Source: an uncultured Selenomonadales bacterium (GTDB lineage: Bacteria > Bacillota > Negativicutes > Acidaminococcales > Acidaminococcaceae). From it: a stretch of 64,000 nt of DNA. This document shows, one piece after another, positions 33,502-42,355 of the stretch (the stretch's first letter is position 1; every line of letters starts with the position of its first letter). Under the pieces are notes generated by a model. It was not told the origin of the DNA, made no database searches, and saw nothing but the letters and a program-made list of their open reading frames with translations. Made by a program: the position numbers and the translations under genes. The DNA lies in assembly GCA_900315805.1 (NCBI GenBank), contig ONAN01000005.1, positions 1-64,000 of the forward strand. The letters are read 5' to 3'.

Positions 33502-34637
33502 CGGAACCGGATTTGGAACAGCTGCGGGCGGAAATCGACCGGCTCGACAACACGCTGGTGGAGACACTGGAAGCGCGCTTCAACGCCGTGCGCCACGTGG
33601 CTGCCTATAAAGATGCCCGCAAGATGCCCGTCCTCGACCGGGAACGGGAACTCAAGGTCATCGCCAAGACCGTCGGGCGCCTGCACGACAAAGCCTATGC
33701 GCCCCAGCTGCAGGAGATCATGGAGAAGGTCATGGCCGTGAGCCGCAACCTGCAGATCGATATCCTGGCGGACAACATCCGCAAACGGGAGCAGGCCGGC
33801 GACCCCATCCGCGTAGGCTACCAGGGCGTGAAGGGCTCCTTCAGCCACCAGGCCCTGGAAGACTATTTCGCCGGCGTGCCGAAGGTCGAAATGAACTATG
33901 TCCATTTCGAGGATGTCGTCGTGGCCGTCAAGAACCACGAAATCAAGTACGGCGTCCTGCCCATTGAAAACTCGTCCACGGGCGGCATCACGGAAGTCTA
34001 CGACCTGGTCCGCCGCTATGACTGCCACATCGTCGGCGAAAAAGGCATCAAGGTGGACCAGAACCTGCTTGCCTTGCCGGGCGCGGCACTGGAGGACATC
34101 CGCAAGGTCTATTCCCATCCCCAGGGCTTCGAGCAGTCCCGGGCCTTCTTCCGCAAACACCCGTCCATGGAGTTCGTGCCGTTCTTCAACACGGCGCGGA
34201 GCGCGAAGATGGTCGCCGAGAGCGGGGACAAGACCAAGGCCGCCATCGCGTCCAGGCAGGCGGCGAAACTCTACGGCCTGACGGTGCTGGCGGAAAACAT
34301 CAACTACAACAATGCGAACACGACGCGGTTCATCATCATTGCCGACGAACCGGAACACCGTCCCGACGCGAACAAGATCACCGTGGTCATCGCCACGAAA
34401 CACGAACCAGGTTCCCTGTACAAGGTCCTGGGACATTTTTATGCCTGCGGCCTGAACATGACGAACCTGGAGTCGCGTCCCATTGACGGGCGGTCGTGGG
34501 AGTACTTCTTCCATATCGACCTGACGGGCAACCTGGACGATCCCAAGGTGCGCCAGGGCCTGCAGGAAATTGCCGAACACAGTGCCTACTGCAAGATTCT
34601 GGGCAACTACGTGTCCGACGAAGATGTCATGTTGTGA
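33498..34637 (+). CDS. pheA: Bifunctional chorismate mutase / prephenate dehydratase (P-protein)
   Basis: 379 aa. The N-terminal AroQ-type chorismate mutase (about residues 1-90, LRAEIDRLDNTLVETLEARFNAV) precedes the dehydratase (about 95-280) with VGYQGVKGSFSHQA, GVLPIENSSTGGITEVYDL and NTTRFIII. A C-terminal ACT domain has GSLYKVLGHFYACGLNMTNLESRP, the ESRP site for Phe feedback. It makes phenylpyruvate from chorismate; its mutase also supplies prephenate to TyrA, since no separate mutase is in the operon. Confidence 0.95.
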   Translation: MTEPDLEQLRAEIDRLDNTLVETLEARFNAVRHVAAYKDARKMPVLDRERELKVIAKTVGRLHDKAYAPQLQEIMEKVMAVSRNLQIDILADNIRKREQAGDPIRVGYQGVKGSFSHQALEDYFAGVPKVEMNYVHFEDVVVAVKNHEIKYGVLPIENSSTGGITEVYDLVRRYDCHIVGEKGIKVDQNLLALPGAALEDIRKVYSHPQGFEQSRAFFRKHPSMEFVPFFNTARSAKMVAESGDKTKAAIASRQAAKLYGLTVLAENINYNNANTTRFIIIADEPEHRPDANKITVVIATKHEPGSLYKVLGHFYACGLNMTNLESRPIDGRSWEYFFHIDLTGNLDDPKVRQGLQEIAEHSAYCKILGNYVSDEDVML

Positions 34638-34646
34638 GGTGCGCAA

Positions 34647-35453
34647 ATGATCCGACTGGGTTTACTGGGGGCGAAGCTGGGCCACAGCATTTCGCCGCAG
34701 ATTCACGAGGCCGTGGCGGACAAGCTGGGCCTGGAACTGACGTATGAGCGCATCGAGGTGCCGGCGGAAGCGCTGCCGGCCAAGGTGCGTGCCCTGCGGC
34801 AGTCCTACCGGGGCGTCAATGTGACGATTCCCCATAAAGTGGCCGTCATGAAGGAACTGGACTGGATTTCGCCCGAAGCGGCGGCCATCGGGGCCGTCAA
34901 TACGGTTTTGTTCAAGCCGGACCGGGCCGAAGGGTACAATACGGACTATTTCGGGTTCTACCGCCTGCTGGAACACAACGGCCTTCTGCCGCGGGGCAAA
35001 AAGGTCTGCGTCCTCGGCACGGGCGGGGCCTCGCGGGCCATTCTGCAATGCCTGCAGGACGAAGGGGCGGCTTCCATCCATGTCATTTCGCGCCATCCGG
35101 AAACGGCGACGGATGACCTGCGCCGCCGTTTCGCCATGGCCGATTACGACCAGCTGCGCCAGATGGACGGCGACCTGCTCGTCAACTGCACGCCCGTGGG
35201 CATGTTCCCGAAAGTGGACGCGGCACCGGTGGATGCGGCCGTCATGGACCGTTTCGGCGCCGCCGTGGACATTGTCTACAACCCGGCGGAGACGCAGTTC
35301 ATGAAACTGGCCCGGAGCCAGGGAAAAAAGGCCGTCAACGGGCTCTACATGCTCGTCGCGCAGGCCGTCAAGGCCGATGAAATCTGGCTGGGACGCACCC
35401 TCGACGCCGGCCTGATTGACGAAGTGGCTGCCCGCGTGCGCGGCTTATTGTGA
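34647..35453 (+). CDS. aroE: Shikimate dehydrogenase
   Basis: 268 aa. Substrate domain LGLLGAKLGHSISPQIHEAV and VNVTIPHKVAVMKELD (catalytic Lys), NTDYFGF, then the NADP Rossmann motif VCVLGTGGASRAILQCL. It reduces 3-dehydroshikimate to shikimate. It lies 9 bases after pheA and 7 before aroK. Confidence 0.95.
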   Translation: MIRLGLLGAKLGHSISPQIHEAVADKLGLELTYERIEVPAEALPAKVRALRQSYRGVNVTIPHKVAVMKELDWISPEAAAIGAVNTVLFKPDRAEGYNTDYFGFYRLLEHNGLLPRGKKVCVLGTGGASRAILQCLQDEGAASIHVISRHPETATDDLRRRFAMADYDQLRQMDGDLLVNCTPVGMFPKVDAAPVDAAVMDRFGAAVDIVYNPAETQFMKLARSQGKKAVNGLYMLVAQAVKADEIWLGRTLDAGLIDEVAARVRGLL

Positions 35454-35460
35454 GGTTACC

Positions 35461-35970
35461 ATGAAGAACATTGTGTTGATCGGCATGCCCGGCTGCGGCA
35501 AAACGACCTTCGGGCGCTACCTGGCGGAGCTGCTGCAGATGGATTTCATCGACGCCGACCCGGAAATCGAAAAAGACACGGGCAAGACCATTCCGGAACT
35601 TTTCGCCGTCAGCGAGGACTGGTTCCGGCAATGCGAAACGGCGACGGTGCGGCGCCTGGCCAGACTGGAAGGAAAGGTACTCGCCATGGGCGGCGGCGTG
35701 ATTCTGCGGCCGGAGAACATCCGCGCCTTGAAGGAGAACGGCGTCGTCATCTACCTGGACCGGCACCCCGATGACATCGTCAGCGACGTGGACATGGCCT
35801 ACCGGCCTTTGCTGAAGGGCGGCACGGGGCGCGTCTATGAACTGTACGACCAGCGGCACCGGCTCTACGAAGAGGCCGCCGACATCACCGTCCCCAACAA
35901 GGGCACACGCAAAGATGTATTGAAAGCCCTGCTGGAAGCGGGACGCAAGATCAGGGAGGAATCGAAATGA
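35461..35970 (+). CDS. aroK: Shikimate kinase
   Basis: 169 aa. Walker A GMPGCGKTTFGRYLA, shikimate-binding DADPEIEKDTG and GGGVILRPENI, and lid-domain Arg in YRPLL. It phosphorylates shikimate with ATP. The start at ATG 35461 immediately follows GAGGTTACC; longer frames reaching into aroE are rejected. It overlaps aroQ by 4 bases. Confidence 0.94.
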   Translation: MKNIVLIGMPGCGKTTFGRYLAELLQMDFIDADPEIEKDTGKTIPELFAVSEDWFRQCETATVRRLARLEGKVLAMGGGVILRPENIRALKENGVVIYLDRHPDDIVSDVDMAYRPLLKGGTGRVYELYDQRHRLYEEAADITVPNKGTRKDVLKALLEAGRKIREESK

Positions 35971-36392
35971 AGAAGATCCTGGTATTGAACGGGCCGAACA
36001 TCAACCTGCTCGGCATCCGCGAAAAGAACATTTACGGCAGCACGACTTACGCCGATCTGTGCCGTTACATTGAAGACACGGCGGCCAAACTGGGCCTGGA
36101 CGTGGAAATCAAACAGAGCAACTCCGAAGGACAGCTCGTGACCTGGATCCAGGAATGCTACGGCACCAAAGACGGCATCATTATGAATCCCGGTGCCTAC
36201 ACGCACTACAGCATCGCCATCCTGGACGCCCTGAAAGGCGTGAACCTGCCTGCGGTGGAAGTGCATATCAGCAACATCCACCAGCGCGAGGAATTCCGGC
36301 ACCACTGCGTGACCACGGCCGGCTGCACGGGTCAGATCTGCGGCCTGGGGCTGAAGGGGTATGCCTTGGCGCTGCAGTATTTTGCCGATTAA
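35967..36392 (+). CDS. aroQ: Type II 3-dehydroquinate dehydratase
   Basis: 141 aa. The lid motif VLNGPNINLLGIREKNIYGSTTYADL, the NPGAYTHYSIAILDAL segment and the C-terminal EVHISNIHQREEFRHHCVT define the dodecameric type II family. It converts 3-dehydroquinate to 3-dehydroshikimate. It is the last gene of the operon; with it every shikimate-pathway step is encoded between 28.0 and 36.4 kb. Confidence 0.96.
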   Translation: MKKILVLNGPNINLLGIREKNIYGSTTYADLCRYIEDTAAKLGLDVEIKQSNSEGQLVTWIQECYGTKDGIIMNPGAYTHYSIAILDALKGVNLPAVEVHISNIHQREEFRHHCVTTAGCTGQICGLGLKGYALALQYFAD

Positions 36393-36406
36393 TTTGTCCG
36401 AAAAAT

Positions 36407-36459
36407 AAAGTCCCGCAACAGCTTTCCGTTCGTACGGAAAGTCTGACTGCGGGACTTTT
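36407..36459. terminator. Bidirectional terminator between the aro operon and the convergent RND operon
   Basis: An outer stem AAAGTCCCGCA / TGCGGGACTTT encloses an inner stem CTTTCCG / CGGAAAG. T-rich sequence follows on the plus strand, and the AAAGT arm gives T residues on the minus strand. It separates the convergent operons. From there to 36512 I see no gene. Confidence 0.8.
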
Positions 36460-36512
36460 GGGTTTCCTGCTTCCGCGGGGTTGGGGGTGCGGGAGCAGGG
36501 AGATCCGGGGGG

Positions 36513-39500
36513 TCAGTTTTCATTCGGAATATGGAAGACCATGCAATAGAGCACGGGCATGATGACCAAGGTGATCATGGTGGCCACGGTCAGGCCTGCG
36601 GCCATGGCGATGGCGAGGCCGCGCCAGAAGTCGCTGGGGAACATGGGGATGAGGCCCAGGACGGTGGTGAGGGCCGTCAGCATGATGGGACGGAAGCGGA
36701 CGATGACCGAGCTCACGACGGCCTGGTAAGGCGTCATGCCGTCGGCCAGGTGCTGGTCGATCTGGTCCACAAGGACCGTGGAGTTACGGATGATGGTGCC
36801 GACGAGTGCCAGGGCGCCGATTTCGGCCATGACGCTCAGGGGCGTATTGAAGAGGAACAGGCCCAGGATGACGCCGATGAGGCCCAGGGGGGCCGTGCAG
36901 ACGACGACGAAGAGCTTGCGGACATCTTTCAGCATGATCATGAGCAGTACCAGCATGATGACGAGCATGGCCGGCACCGGCTTCATGATGGATTCCGTCG
37001 CTTCGACGCTGTCTTCGGCGGAGCCGTCCTGCTCAATGGTCACGCCGCCGGGCAGGTTCTTGATGAGCGTCTTGGACTGGTCCAGGATTTCGTGGGTGAC
37101 ATCGTTGCCGGTGACGCCGGACACGATACCTGCGTTGACGGTGACGGTCGGTTTCAGGTTGCGGCGCCAGATCATGCCGTCTTCGTTGACATAGCTCAGG
37201 TGGGCCACCTGTTTCAGCTGGACGGCGCCTCTCGCCGTAGGAATGGCCAGGTTGCCGACTTCCTCGATGCTGGAGTGGTCGACGGGGTTCAGGCGGAAGA
37301 CCATGTCGATGGCCTGGTCGCCTTCGTAGTACTGGCTCACGGTGTAACCGGAGATTTCCGCGTACAGGGCGGAGGAAACGGTTTTCCGTGTCAGGCCCAT
37401 CTGGCGCAGTTTGTCGTCATCCAGTTCGACCTTGAGGGCCGGGGCCTTTTCCATCCAGTCGTAGCGGATCATGGTGATCTTCTTGTTGGCCATCATGACC
37501 TGTTTCAGCTTGTCCGCGTACTCCTTGGCCAAAGCGTCCGTCGGGGCGCTGACGCGGATCATGACGGGGTAGGGGCTCGGCGGGCCGAGCGGAATGGAGC
37601 GGGAATAGGTCTGGACCGTGGGGAACTGCTGTTCCACGATCTTCGTGATCTTCTTTTCCATGCGCTTGCGGGCGTCGATGTCCTTGGCGACGACGACGAG
37701 CTGGGCGTAATTGTTACGCGGCAGGACGGGGTCGAGGACGAGGACGAAACGGGGGCACGATTTGCCGACGTAGGTCGAGACGCTGGCGACATCTTTGTCT
37801 TTGAGGACGATGTCCGTCAGCTGTTTGGCCACTTTATCGCTGGCGGCGAGGCTGGATCCTTCGGGCAGGTTCAGTTCGACCAGCAGTTCCGGCCGCACGG
37901 AGGCGGGGAAGAATTCCTGTGTCAGTTTGGTGCCCAGCAGCAGGAAGGCGCAGAACACGGCGATGGCACCGGCGATGACGGTCTTGCGGTGTTCCAGGGC
38001 CCAGCGCAGCACTGTACGGAATTTCTTGTAGAATGGTTTCTGGTACAGAGGGTTGTCTTCGGGGGCGATCTTTTTGCCGGCCGCGGCCCCCTGGTTGGTC
38101 GGCACAATCCACTGGTAGGCCAGGGTCGGGGCGACGGTGGCGGCAATGAACCAGCTCGACATGAGGGTGACCGTGATGACGGCGAAGAGGCTGCCCGCGT
38201 ATTCGCCGACGTTCGATTTGGCGAAGGCGATAGGCATGAAGCTGGAGCAGGTGATCATGGTGCCTGTCAGCAGCGGCTTGGAACAGCTTTCAAAGGCGAA
38301 GGAACAGGCTTTGATGCGGTCCCAGCCTTCGTTTATCTTGTTTTCTATCATCTCGACGACGACGACGGAGTCATCGACGAGCATGCCCAGCGCGATGACC
38401 AGGGCGCCCAGGGACACCTTGTGCAGGTCGATGCCGAGCAGGTACATGCCCACCATGCTGCACGTCAGTACCAGAGGAATGCAGCACGAAATGACGTAGC
38501 CGCTCTTGCGTCCCAGGGTCATGAGGCTGACGACGAGGACGATGGCGATGGCTTCCAGCAGGCTCTCCATGAAGTCATTGATGGAGTTCTTGACGACCTG
38601 GGGCTGGTTCAGGACCTGGCTGATCTCGAACCCGACCGGCAGTTTGCCGCGGATTTCCTTGATCTTCTTGTCCAGGTTTTCCCCGAGGCGCAGGTTGTTG
38701 CCGCCGTCGGTCATGGAGATGGCGATGCCGATGCAGGGCTTGCCGTTGAAATACATTTTCGGTTCCGCCGGATCCGCATAGCCGCGCTGGATGACGGCGA
38801 TGTCGCCGAGGCGCATTACGCGGCCGTTGCCGCTGACCGGCAGGGATTCGATGTTCTTGACCGTGTCGGGAATGCCCGTGAGGCGCAGGTACGTGTTATG
38901 CGTGTCGTCGTGCTTCATGGCGGCCGGCGTCACGGACGTTTCCGCCGCAATCACGCGGGCCAGGTCGTCGACGCTCAGGCCCAGTTCCGACAGCTTCGTG
39001 TTGTCGACCTGGATATAGACTTTTTCGGGCTGCACGCCCAGCAGCTCGACCTTCTTGACGTCGGGAACCTGGACGAACATGTCCTTGATTTTGCTGGCCA
39101 CGCGGCGCATTTCTTCGTACGAAAAACTATCCGATGTAATGGCATAGACGTTGCCAAAGACATCGTCGAAGTGGTCGTCGAAGTACGGCCCGTAGATGTC
39201 GGACGGCAGATTCCGCTTGTTGTCCGAAACCAGGTTGCGCACTTCCTGCCAGCGGGCCTTCATCTGTTCGCTGGAGGTCGAATTCTTCAGGAACACGTTG
39301 ACGACGGACACACCGGGACGGGAGTAACTCGTCACATAGTCCACGTCGGGCACGGTCTGGGCGACTTTTTCGATTTTATCGGTCACCTGCATTTCCATCT
39401 GCTTGGCCGTGGCGCCGGGCCAGCTGGTCGAAATGACCATCTGCTTGACGGCGAAGTTCGGGTCTTCCTGCCGCCCCAGGGTGAAATAGGAAATGATACC

Positions 39501-39578
39501 CATGACGGCGACGAGGGCAGCGAAAAAGTAGACGACCTGCTTATGCTTGATGGACCATTCTGCCCAGTTGCTGCTCAT
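36513..39578 (-). CDS. RND-family efflux permease
   Basis: 1021 aa. Twelve-helix RND layout with one N-terminal helix (residues 13-31), a large periplasmic loop, then helices including GMLVDDSVVVVEMIENK with the proton-relay Asp pair in TM4, a second loop and a C-terminal helix bundle. In TM10 the usual GxxxKN motif reads GTIIRNSTVLVDQ, with Arg for Lys. It belongs to the HAE/multidrug side of the family by overall pattern; substrate unknown. It overlaps the adaptor gene by 4 bases. No outer-membrane channel gene is adjacent. Confidence 0.93.
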   Translation of the reverse strand: MSSNWAEWSIKHKQVVYFFAALVAVMGIISYFTLGRQEDPNFAVKQMVISTSWPGATAKQMEMQVTDKIEKVAQTVPDVDYVTSYSRPGVSVVNVFLKNSTSSEQMKARWQEVRNLVSDNKRNLPSDIYGPYFDDHFDDVFGNVYAITSDSFSYEEMRRVASKIKDMFVQVPDVKKVELLGVQPEKVYIQVDNTKLSELGLSVDDLARVIAAETSVTPAAMKHDDTHNTYLRLTGIPDTVKNIESLPVSGNGRVMRLGDIAVIQRGYADPAEPKMYFNGKPCIGIAISMTDGGNNLRLGENLDKKIKEIRGKLPVGFEISQVLNQPQVVKNSINDFMESLLEAIAIVLVVSLMTLGRKSGYVISCCIPLVLTCSMVGMYLLGIDLHKVSLGALVIALGMLVDDSVVVVEMIENKINEGWDRIKACSFAFESCSKPLLTGTMITCSSFMPIAFAKSNVGEYAGSLFAVITVTLMSSWFIAATVAPTLAYQWIVPTNQGAAAGKKIAPEDNPLYQKPFYKKFRTVLRWALEHRKTVIAGAIAVFCAFLLLGTKLTQEFFPASVRPELLVELNLPEGSSLAASDKVAKQLTDIVLKDKDVASVSTYVGKSCPRFVLVLDPVLPRNNYAQLVVVAKDIDARKRMEKKITKIVEQQFPTVQTYSRSIPLGPPSPYPVMIRVSAPTDALAKEYADKLKQVMMANKKITMIRYDWMEKAPALKVELDDDKLRQMGLTRKTVSSALYAEISGYTVSQYYEGDQAIDMVFRLNPVDHSSIEEVGNLAIPTARGAVQLKQVAHLSYVNEDGMIWRRNLKPTVTVNAGIVSGVTGNDVTHEILDQSKTLIKNLPGGVTIEQDGSAEDSVEATESIMKPVPAMLVIMLVLLMIMLKDVRKLFVVVCTAPLGLIGVILGLFLFNTPLSVMAEIGALALVGTIIRNSTVLVDQIDQHLADGMTPYQAVVSSVIVRFRPIMLTALTTVLGLIPMFPSDFWRGLAIAMAAGLTVATMITLVIMPVLYCMVFHIPNEN

Positions 39579-40684
39579 TTGAATTCACTGCCTTCCAGTT
39601 GGACTTCTTCCCCTTCGGAAATCTTGTTGGCACCGCCCGTGACGACGATGTCCCCTTTGACAAGGCCGGAAGAGATCTTGACGTTGCTGCCTTCGTAACC
39701 GGCTACGGTGACGTCGGTCTTGACGGCTTTCCGGTCGCGTACGACCCAGACCTGGGGCTGGCTGCCCGTCTGGTAGATGGCGCTGGACGGAATGACGATG
39801 GCGCTTTCCACGCCCGTGTCCAGGGTCACTTTGGCTGTCATGCCCAGTTTGGCGGCATCGGGCCAGTTATCGACGGCAACGCGCACGCGGTACGTGCGGG
39901 TCACGCTGTCCGCCATGGAGGCGATTTCCGTGACCGTGCCGTGGGCCGTCACGTTGTTGAGGGCCCAGAAGGTGACCGTGGCGTCCATGCCGGGATGGAC
40001 TTCGCCCAGACGGTTTTCCGGTACGTAGAACTGGATTTCCCGGTTGCCGGACTGGACGACCGTCGCCACCGGCGTGCCGGCGGACACGACCTGGCCCACT
40101 TCGCCGGACAGGGACGAAACACTGCCGTCGTGGTCGGACACGAGCTGCGTGTAGCCCATCTGGTTCTGTGCCTGGGTCAGGTTTGCCTCGGCGCTGCGGA
40201 GCGACGCTTCGGCCGCTTCGTACTGGGTCTTGTATTGGTCGCGCGTCATGGTGCTGACGGCGCCTTTTTCAAACAGGGATGCATAGCGGGCGTAGTTGTC
40301 CCGGGCCAGCTTGTAGTTCGACTGGGCCGAGTTGTAGGCGGCCTGGGCCGCGTTCAGGGACTGGCGTACGTCCTTCGGGTCGATTTCCATGAGCACCTGG
40401 CCGGCGCGGACCGTATCGCCTACATTGACGTTGCGGCGGATGATTTTGCCGGATACCTGGAAGGCCAGGCTGCTTTCGTATTTACCGCGCACCGTGCCGG
40501 GATAGACGGCCTTGTTGTCCGTCGAGGTTTCGCCGACGGTGATGGTGCGCACCACGGGAACCATGCGCTCGTCCTTGATGTCCGGGAACAGGGCGGCGTA
40601 CACGCGCCAGAGGACGAACAATACGACGACGACCCCCAGTATGATATAATGAGTACGGGTCAGTTTGACCGACGGAAGTTTCAT
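39575..40684 (-). CDS. RND periplasmic adaptor (membrane fusion protein)
   Basis: 369 aa. An N-terminal membrane anchor (residues 12-30) is followed by a lipoyl-like half (VSGKIIRRNVNVGDTVRAGQVLMEIDPKD), a helical hairpin (about 95-160, rich in Ala/Gln), the second lipoyl half (YTQLVSDHDGSVSSLSGEVGQVVSAGTPVATV), and beta-barrel and membrane-proximal domains. It joins the inner-membrane pump to an outer-membrane channel. It overlaps tetR and the permease gene by 4 bases each, so the three genes are coupled. Confidence 0.93.
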   Translation of the reverse strand: MKLPSVKLTRTHYIILGVVVVLFVLWRVYAALFPDIKDERMVPVVRTITVGETSTDNKAVYPGTVRGKYESSLAFQVSGKIIRRNVNVGDTVRAGQVLMEIDPKDVRQSLNAAQAAYNSAQSNYKLARDNYARYASLFEKGAVSTMTRDQYKTQYEAAEASLRSAEANLTQAQNQMGYTQLVSDHDGSVSSLSGEVGQVVSAGTPVATVVQSGNREIQFYVPENRLGEVHPGMDATVTFWALNNVTAHGTVTEIASMADSVTRTYRVRVAVDNWPDAAKLGMTAKVTLDTGVESAIVIPSSAIYQTGSQPQVWVVRDRKAVKTDVTVAGYEGSNVKISSGLVKGDIVVTGGANKISEGEEVQLEGSEFK

Positions 40685-41310
40685 GGTTCCAGCTTCTCCT
40701 TTCCTGTCAGCAGCGACCGCAGATAGGTCATGTAGGTGCTGCGGACGCGCTCGAAATCGTTGGTGCCCTTCAGGCGCCGTTCATGCGGATTGTACTGATA
40801 GGTCATCAGGTAAAATGCCAGGATGGAGAGCAGGGTGAAGGCAGCGGCGTAATTATCCACGTCGGGCCGGATGGAACCGTCCGCCTTGGCCTGGTCGAAG
40901 AGCGCGGCCATATGGTCGTAGAACGCGTAGATGGCGGTGCCGAACTTCTGCTCGCTTTCCTTGGTCGGCATCAGCAGTTCGCGGTAGATGACGCGCATGC
41001 TTCTGTTATCCTGCAGATGGGTCTTCGCCTGCTCGTCCATGAGCTGCCGGATGCGCTGCAGCCCCGTCAGCCGGGAGTTGCGCGTCCGCAGGATGCTGTT
41101 GTTGAAGATATCGATCTGCGCTTTCAGGACGGCTTCGTACAGCTGGCGCTTGCCGCCGAAATGGTAGCTGATGAGCGCGCTGTTGACGTGTGCCGCCGCG
41201 GCAATCGTCTTGATGGAGACCGCTTCGTAGTTGTTTTCCGCAAACAGCTGCGTTGCCGCCTGCAGGATCTTTTCTGTTGTGTCCGGTCCCTGGACATCGT
41301 TCTTTGCCAT
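40681..41310 (-). CDS. TetR-family repressor of the RND operon
   Basis: 209 aa. Start at ATG 41310 with a G-rich ribosome site (GGGGGG) upstream; an in-frame TTG at 41331 is possible but less likely. The N-terminal helix-turn-helix is EKILQAATQLFAENNYEAVSIKTIAAAAHVNSALISYHFGGKRQLYEAVL, and the C-terminal domain is of the CerR/YbiH kind. It is first in the operon tetR-adaptor-permease, so autoregulation is expected. The 125-bp divergent region before 41436 likely contains its operator. Confidence 0.92.
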   Translation of the reverse strand: MAKNDVQGPDTTEKILQAATQLFAENNYEAVSIKTIAAAAHVNSALISYHFGGKRQLYEAVLKAQIDIFNNSILRTRNSRLTGLQRIRQLMDEQAKTHLQDNRSMRVIYRELLMPTKESEQKFGTAIYAFYDHMAALFDQAKADGSIRPDVDNYAAAFTLLSILAFYLMTYQYNPHERRLKGTNDFERVRSTYMTYLRSLLTGKEKLEP

Positions 41311-41365
41311 TTGAATTTCCCCCCAACCCAAGATGTCTTGTCATGGCACGACACAAATAGTTCGT

Positions 41366-41394
41366 TTGACATTAATTAATCGTTTATTTAAAAT
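41366..41394 (+). promoter_or_regulatory. Promoter for the exported protein at 41436
   Basis: TTGACA (41366-41371), 17 bp, TAAAAT (41389-41394): near-consensus. The spacer contains the palindrome ATTAATTAAT (41371-41380), a possible TetR contact, since this divergent region serves both directions. Confidence 0.75.
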
Positions 41395-41395
41395 T

Positions 41396-41423
41396 ATTAT
41401 ATCACAGGTATGTTCGATGTAAA
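41396..41423 (-). promoter_or_regulatory. Divergent promoter for the tetR-RND operon
   Basis: On the minus strand TTTACA, 16 bp, TATAAT. It faces the opposite way from, and starts next to, the plus-strand promoter, so one bound regulator could affect both. Confidence 0.55.
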
Positions 41424-41435
41424 GGAGGTATTTCC

Positions 41436-41885
41436 ATGAAAAAGAAATGGATTGCGGCTGCCGCTTTGTGCGGCTATCTGGCAGGCAGCGCCCTGCCGCT
41501 GGCGACGGTACAGGCCGGCGGCGTGCTGGGTACCATCGGGTCCGTCGTGAAGACCGGCGGCATCGTCTATCTGGTGGATACATACGCGGACCAGATCAAC
41601 ACGTTCATCAATAAACTGACGTCGAAATACCCCATCAGCCAGGAGTATGCCACGAAGGTCGTGCCCATCATCGCCGTAGGCACCAAGGGTTACGTGGGCG
41701 CGGCGCAGATCAGCGGTCCCGTTTCGAAGGTGGAGCAATGCAAGGGCGCCCTGGCCGTCGAAGGGGAGTTCCTGAACCGTACGTTCCGCATCCAGGCCCT
41801 GATTCCCGTTGATTCCCTCGACCCGTCGAACTGCACCCGCATCCAGGGCGTCGGCGTGAGCGCCAAGATCGATGTCGCCATCTGA
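41436..41885 (+). CDS. Exported protein of unknown function
   Basis: 149 aa. Signal peptide MKKKWIAAAALCGYLAGSALPLATVQA, then a hydrophobic Gly-rich start of the mature part (GGVLGTIGSVVKTGGIVYLVDTYADQINTFINKLTSKY). A C-terminal half contains two Cys (KVEQCKG and PSNCTR) that could form a periplasmic disulfide. No family recognised. AAAGGAGG precedes the ATG. Divergent from the tetR-RND operon, it may be co-regulated with it. Confidence 0.8.
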   Translation: MKKKWIAAAALCGYLAGSALPLATVQAGGVLGTIGSVVKTGGIVYLVDTYADQINTFINKLTSKYPISQEYATKVVPIIAVGTKGYVGAAQISGPVSKVEQCKGALAVEGEFLNRTFRIQALIPVDSLDPSNCTRIQGVGVSAKIDVAI

Positions 41886-41976
41886 CGGGGCCTTTGCGCC
41901 GGGCGGACTGGTACATCTTTTTGAAAAAAAGGCGAAGAATCGCCCTGTTCTGTTTCAAAGGTGACACAACTGCCCT

Positions 41977-42005
41977 TTGACATTCCGTGCAAAGGGTCCT
42001 ATAAT
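41977..42005 (+). promoter_or_regulatory. Consensus promoter of the serA T-box transcript
   Basis: TTGACA (41977-41982), 17 bp, TATAAT (42000-42005): both boxes perfect with ideal spacing. Transcription would start near 42012. Confidence 0.92.
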
Positions 42006-42040
42006 TGCATGTATAAACGAAAAACACAATCCCGTGAAGG

Positions 42041-42287
42041 AGAAAAGTAGACCGTAGGTCGTTCAGGGAGACGGTGGTCAGTGCAAACCGTCCGGCCGCA
42101 GATCGAATTCCGCTCCGGAGGAGCCAGGGGTAACAACCTGGCCGGGCACCGGCCGATATACCGGAAATGAGGCCGGCAGGCAGCTGTCGGCGAACTAAGG
42201 TGGCACCACGTGGGCAGGCCGGGACGGTTCCCGGCGTTGATTCAGACGAATTGAGGCTCTCGTCCTTATCGGGACGGGAGCCTTTTT
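42041..42287 (+). promoter_or_regulatory. T-box riboswitch, serine type, controlling serA
   Basis: The Stem I AGTAGA motif is near 42050. A GGGAGA...GTGCAAACCG block in Stem I is followed by a specifier-loop GAA. The antiterminator T-box AAGGTGGCACCACG (42197-42210) and a terminator (GGCTCTCGTCC / GGGACGGGAGCC, 42255-42282, then TTTTT) complete it. The candidate specifier is UCC (Ser, 42109-42111); UUC (Phe) one base earlier is the alternative. The UGGC bulge predicts a tRNA with discriminator G, which fits tRNA-Ser and not tRNA-Phe (A). Uncharged tRNA-Ser would allow serA transcription. Confidence 0.88.
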
Positions 42288-42355
42288 AGCTGCCCCGTCC
42301 TTCAGTGGTCCGGCGGGCAGACCGGCGGACGGAAATCGCGAGGAGGCAGCATATC

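Noticed and set aside
41371-41380. ATTAATTAAT as a defined TetR operator
   Set aside because: A 10-bp AT-only palindrome inside an AT-rich promoter is likely by chance; mentioned only as a possible contact.
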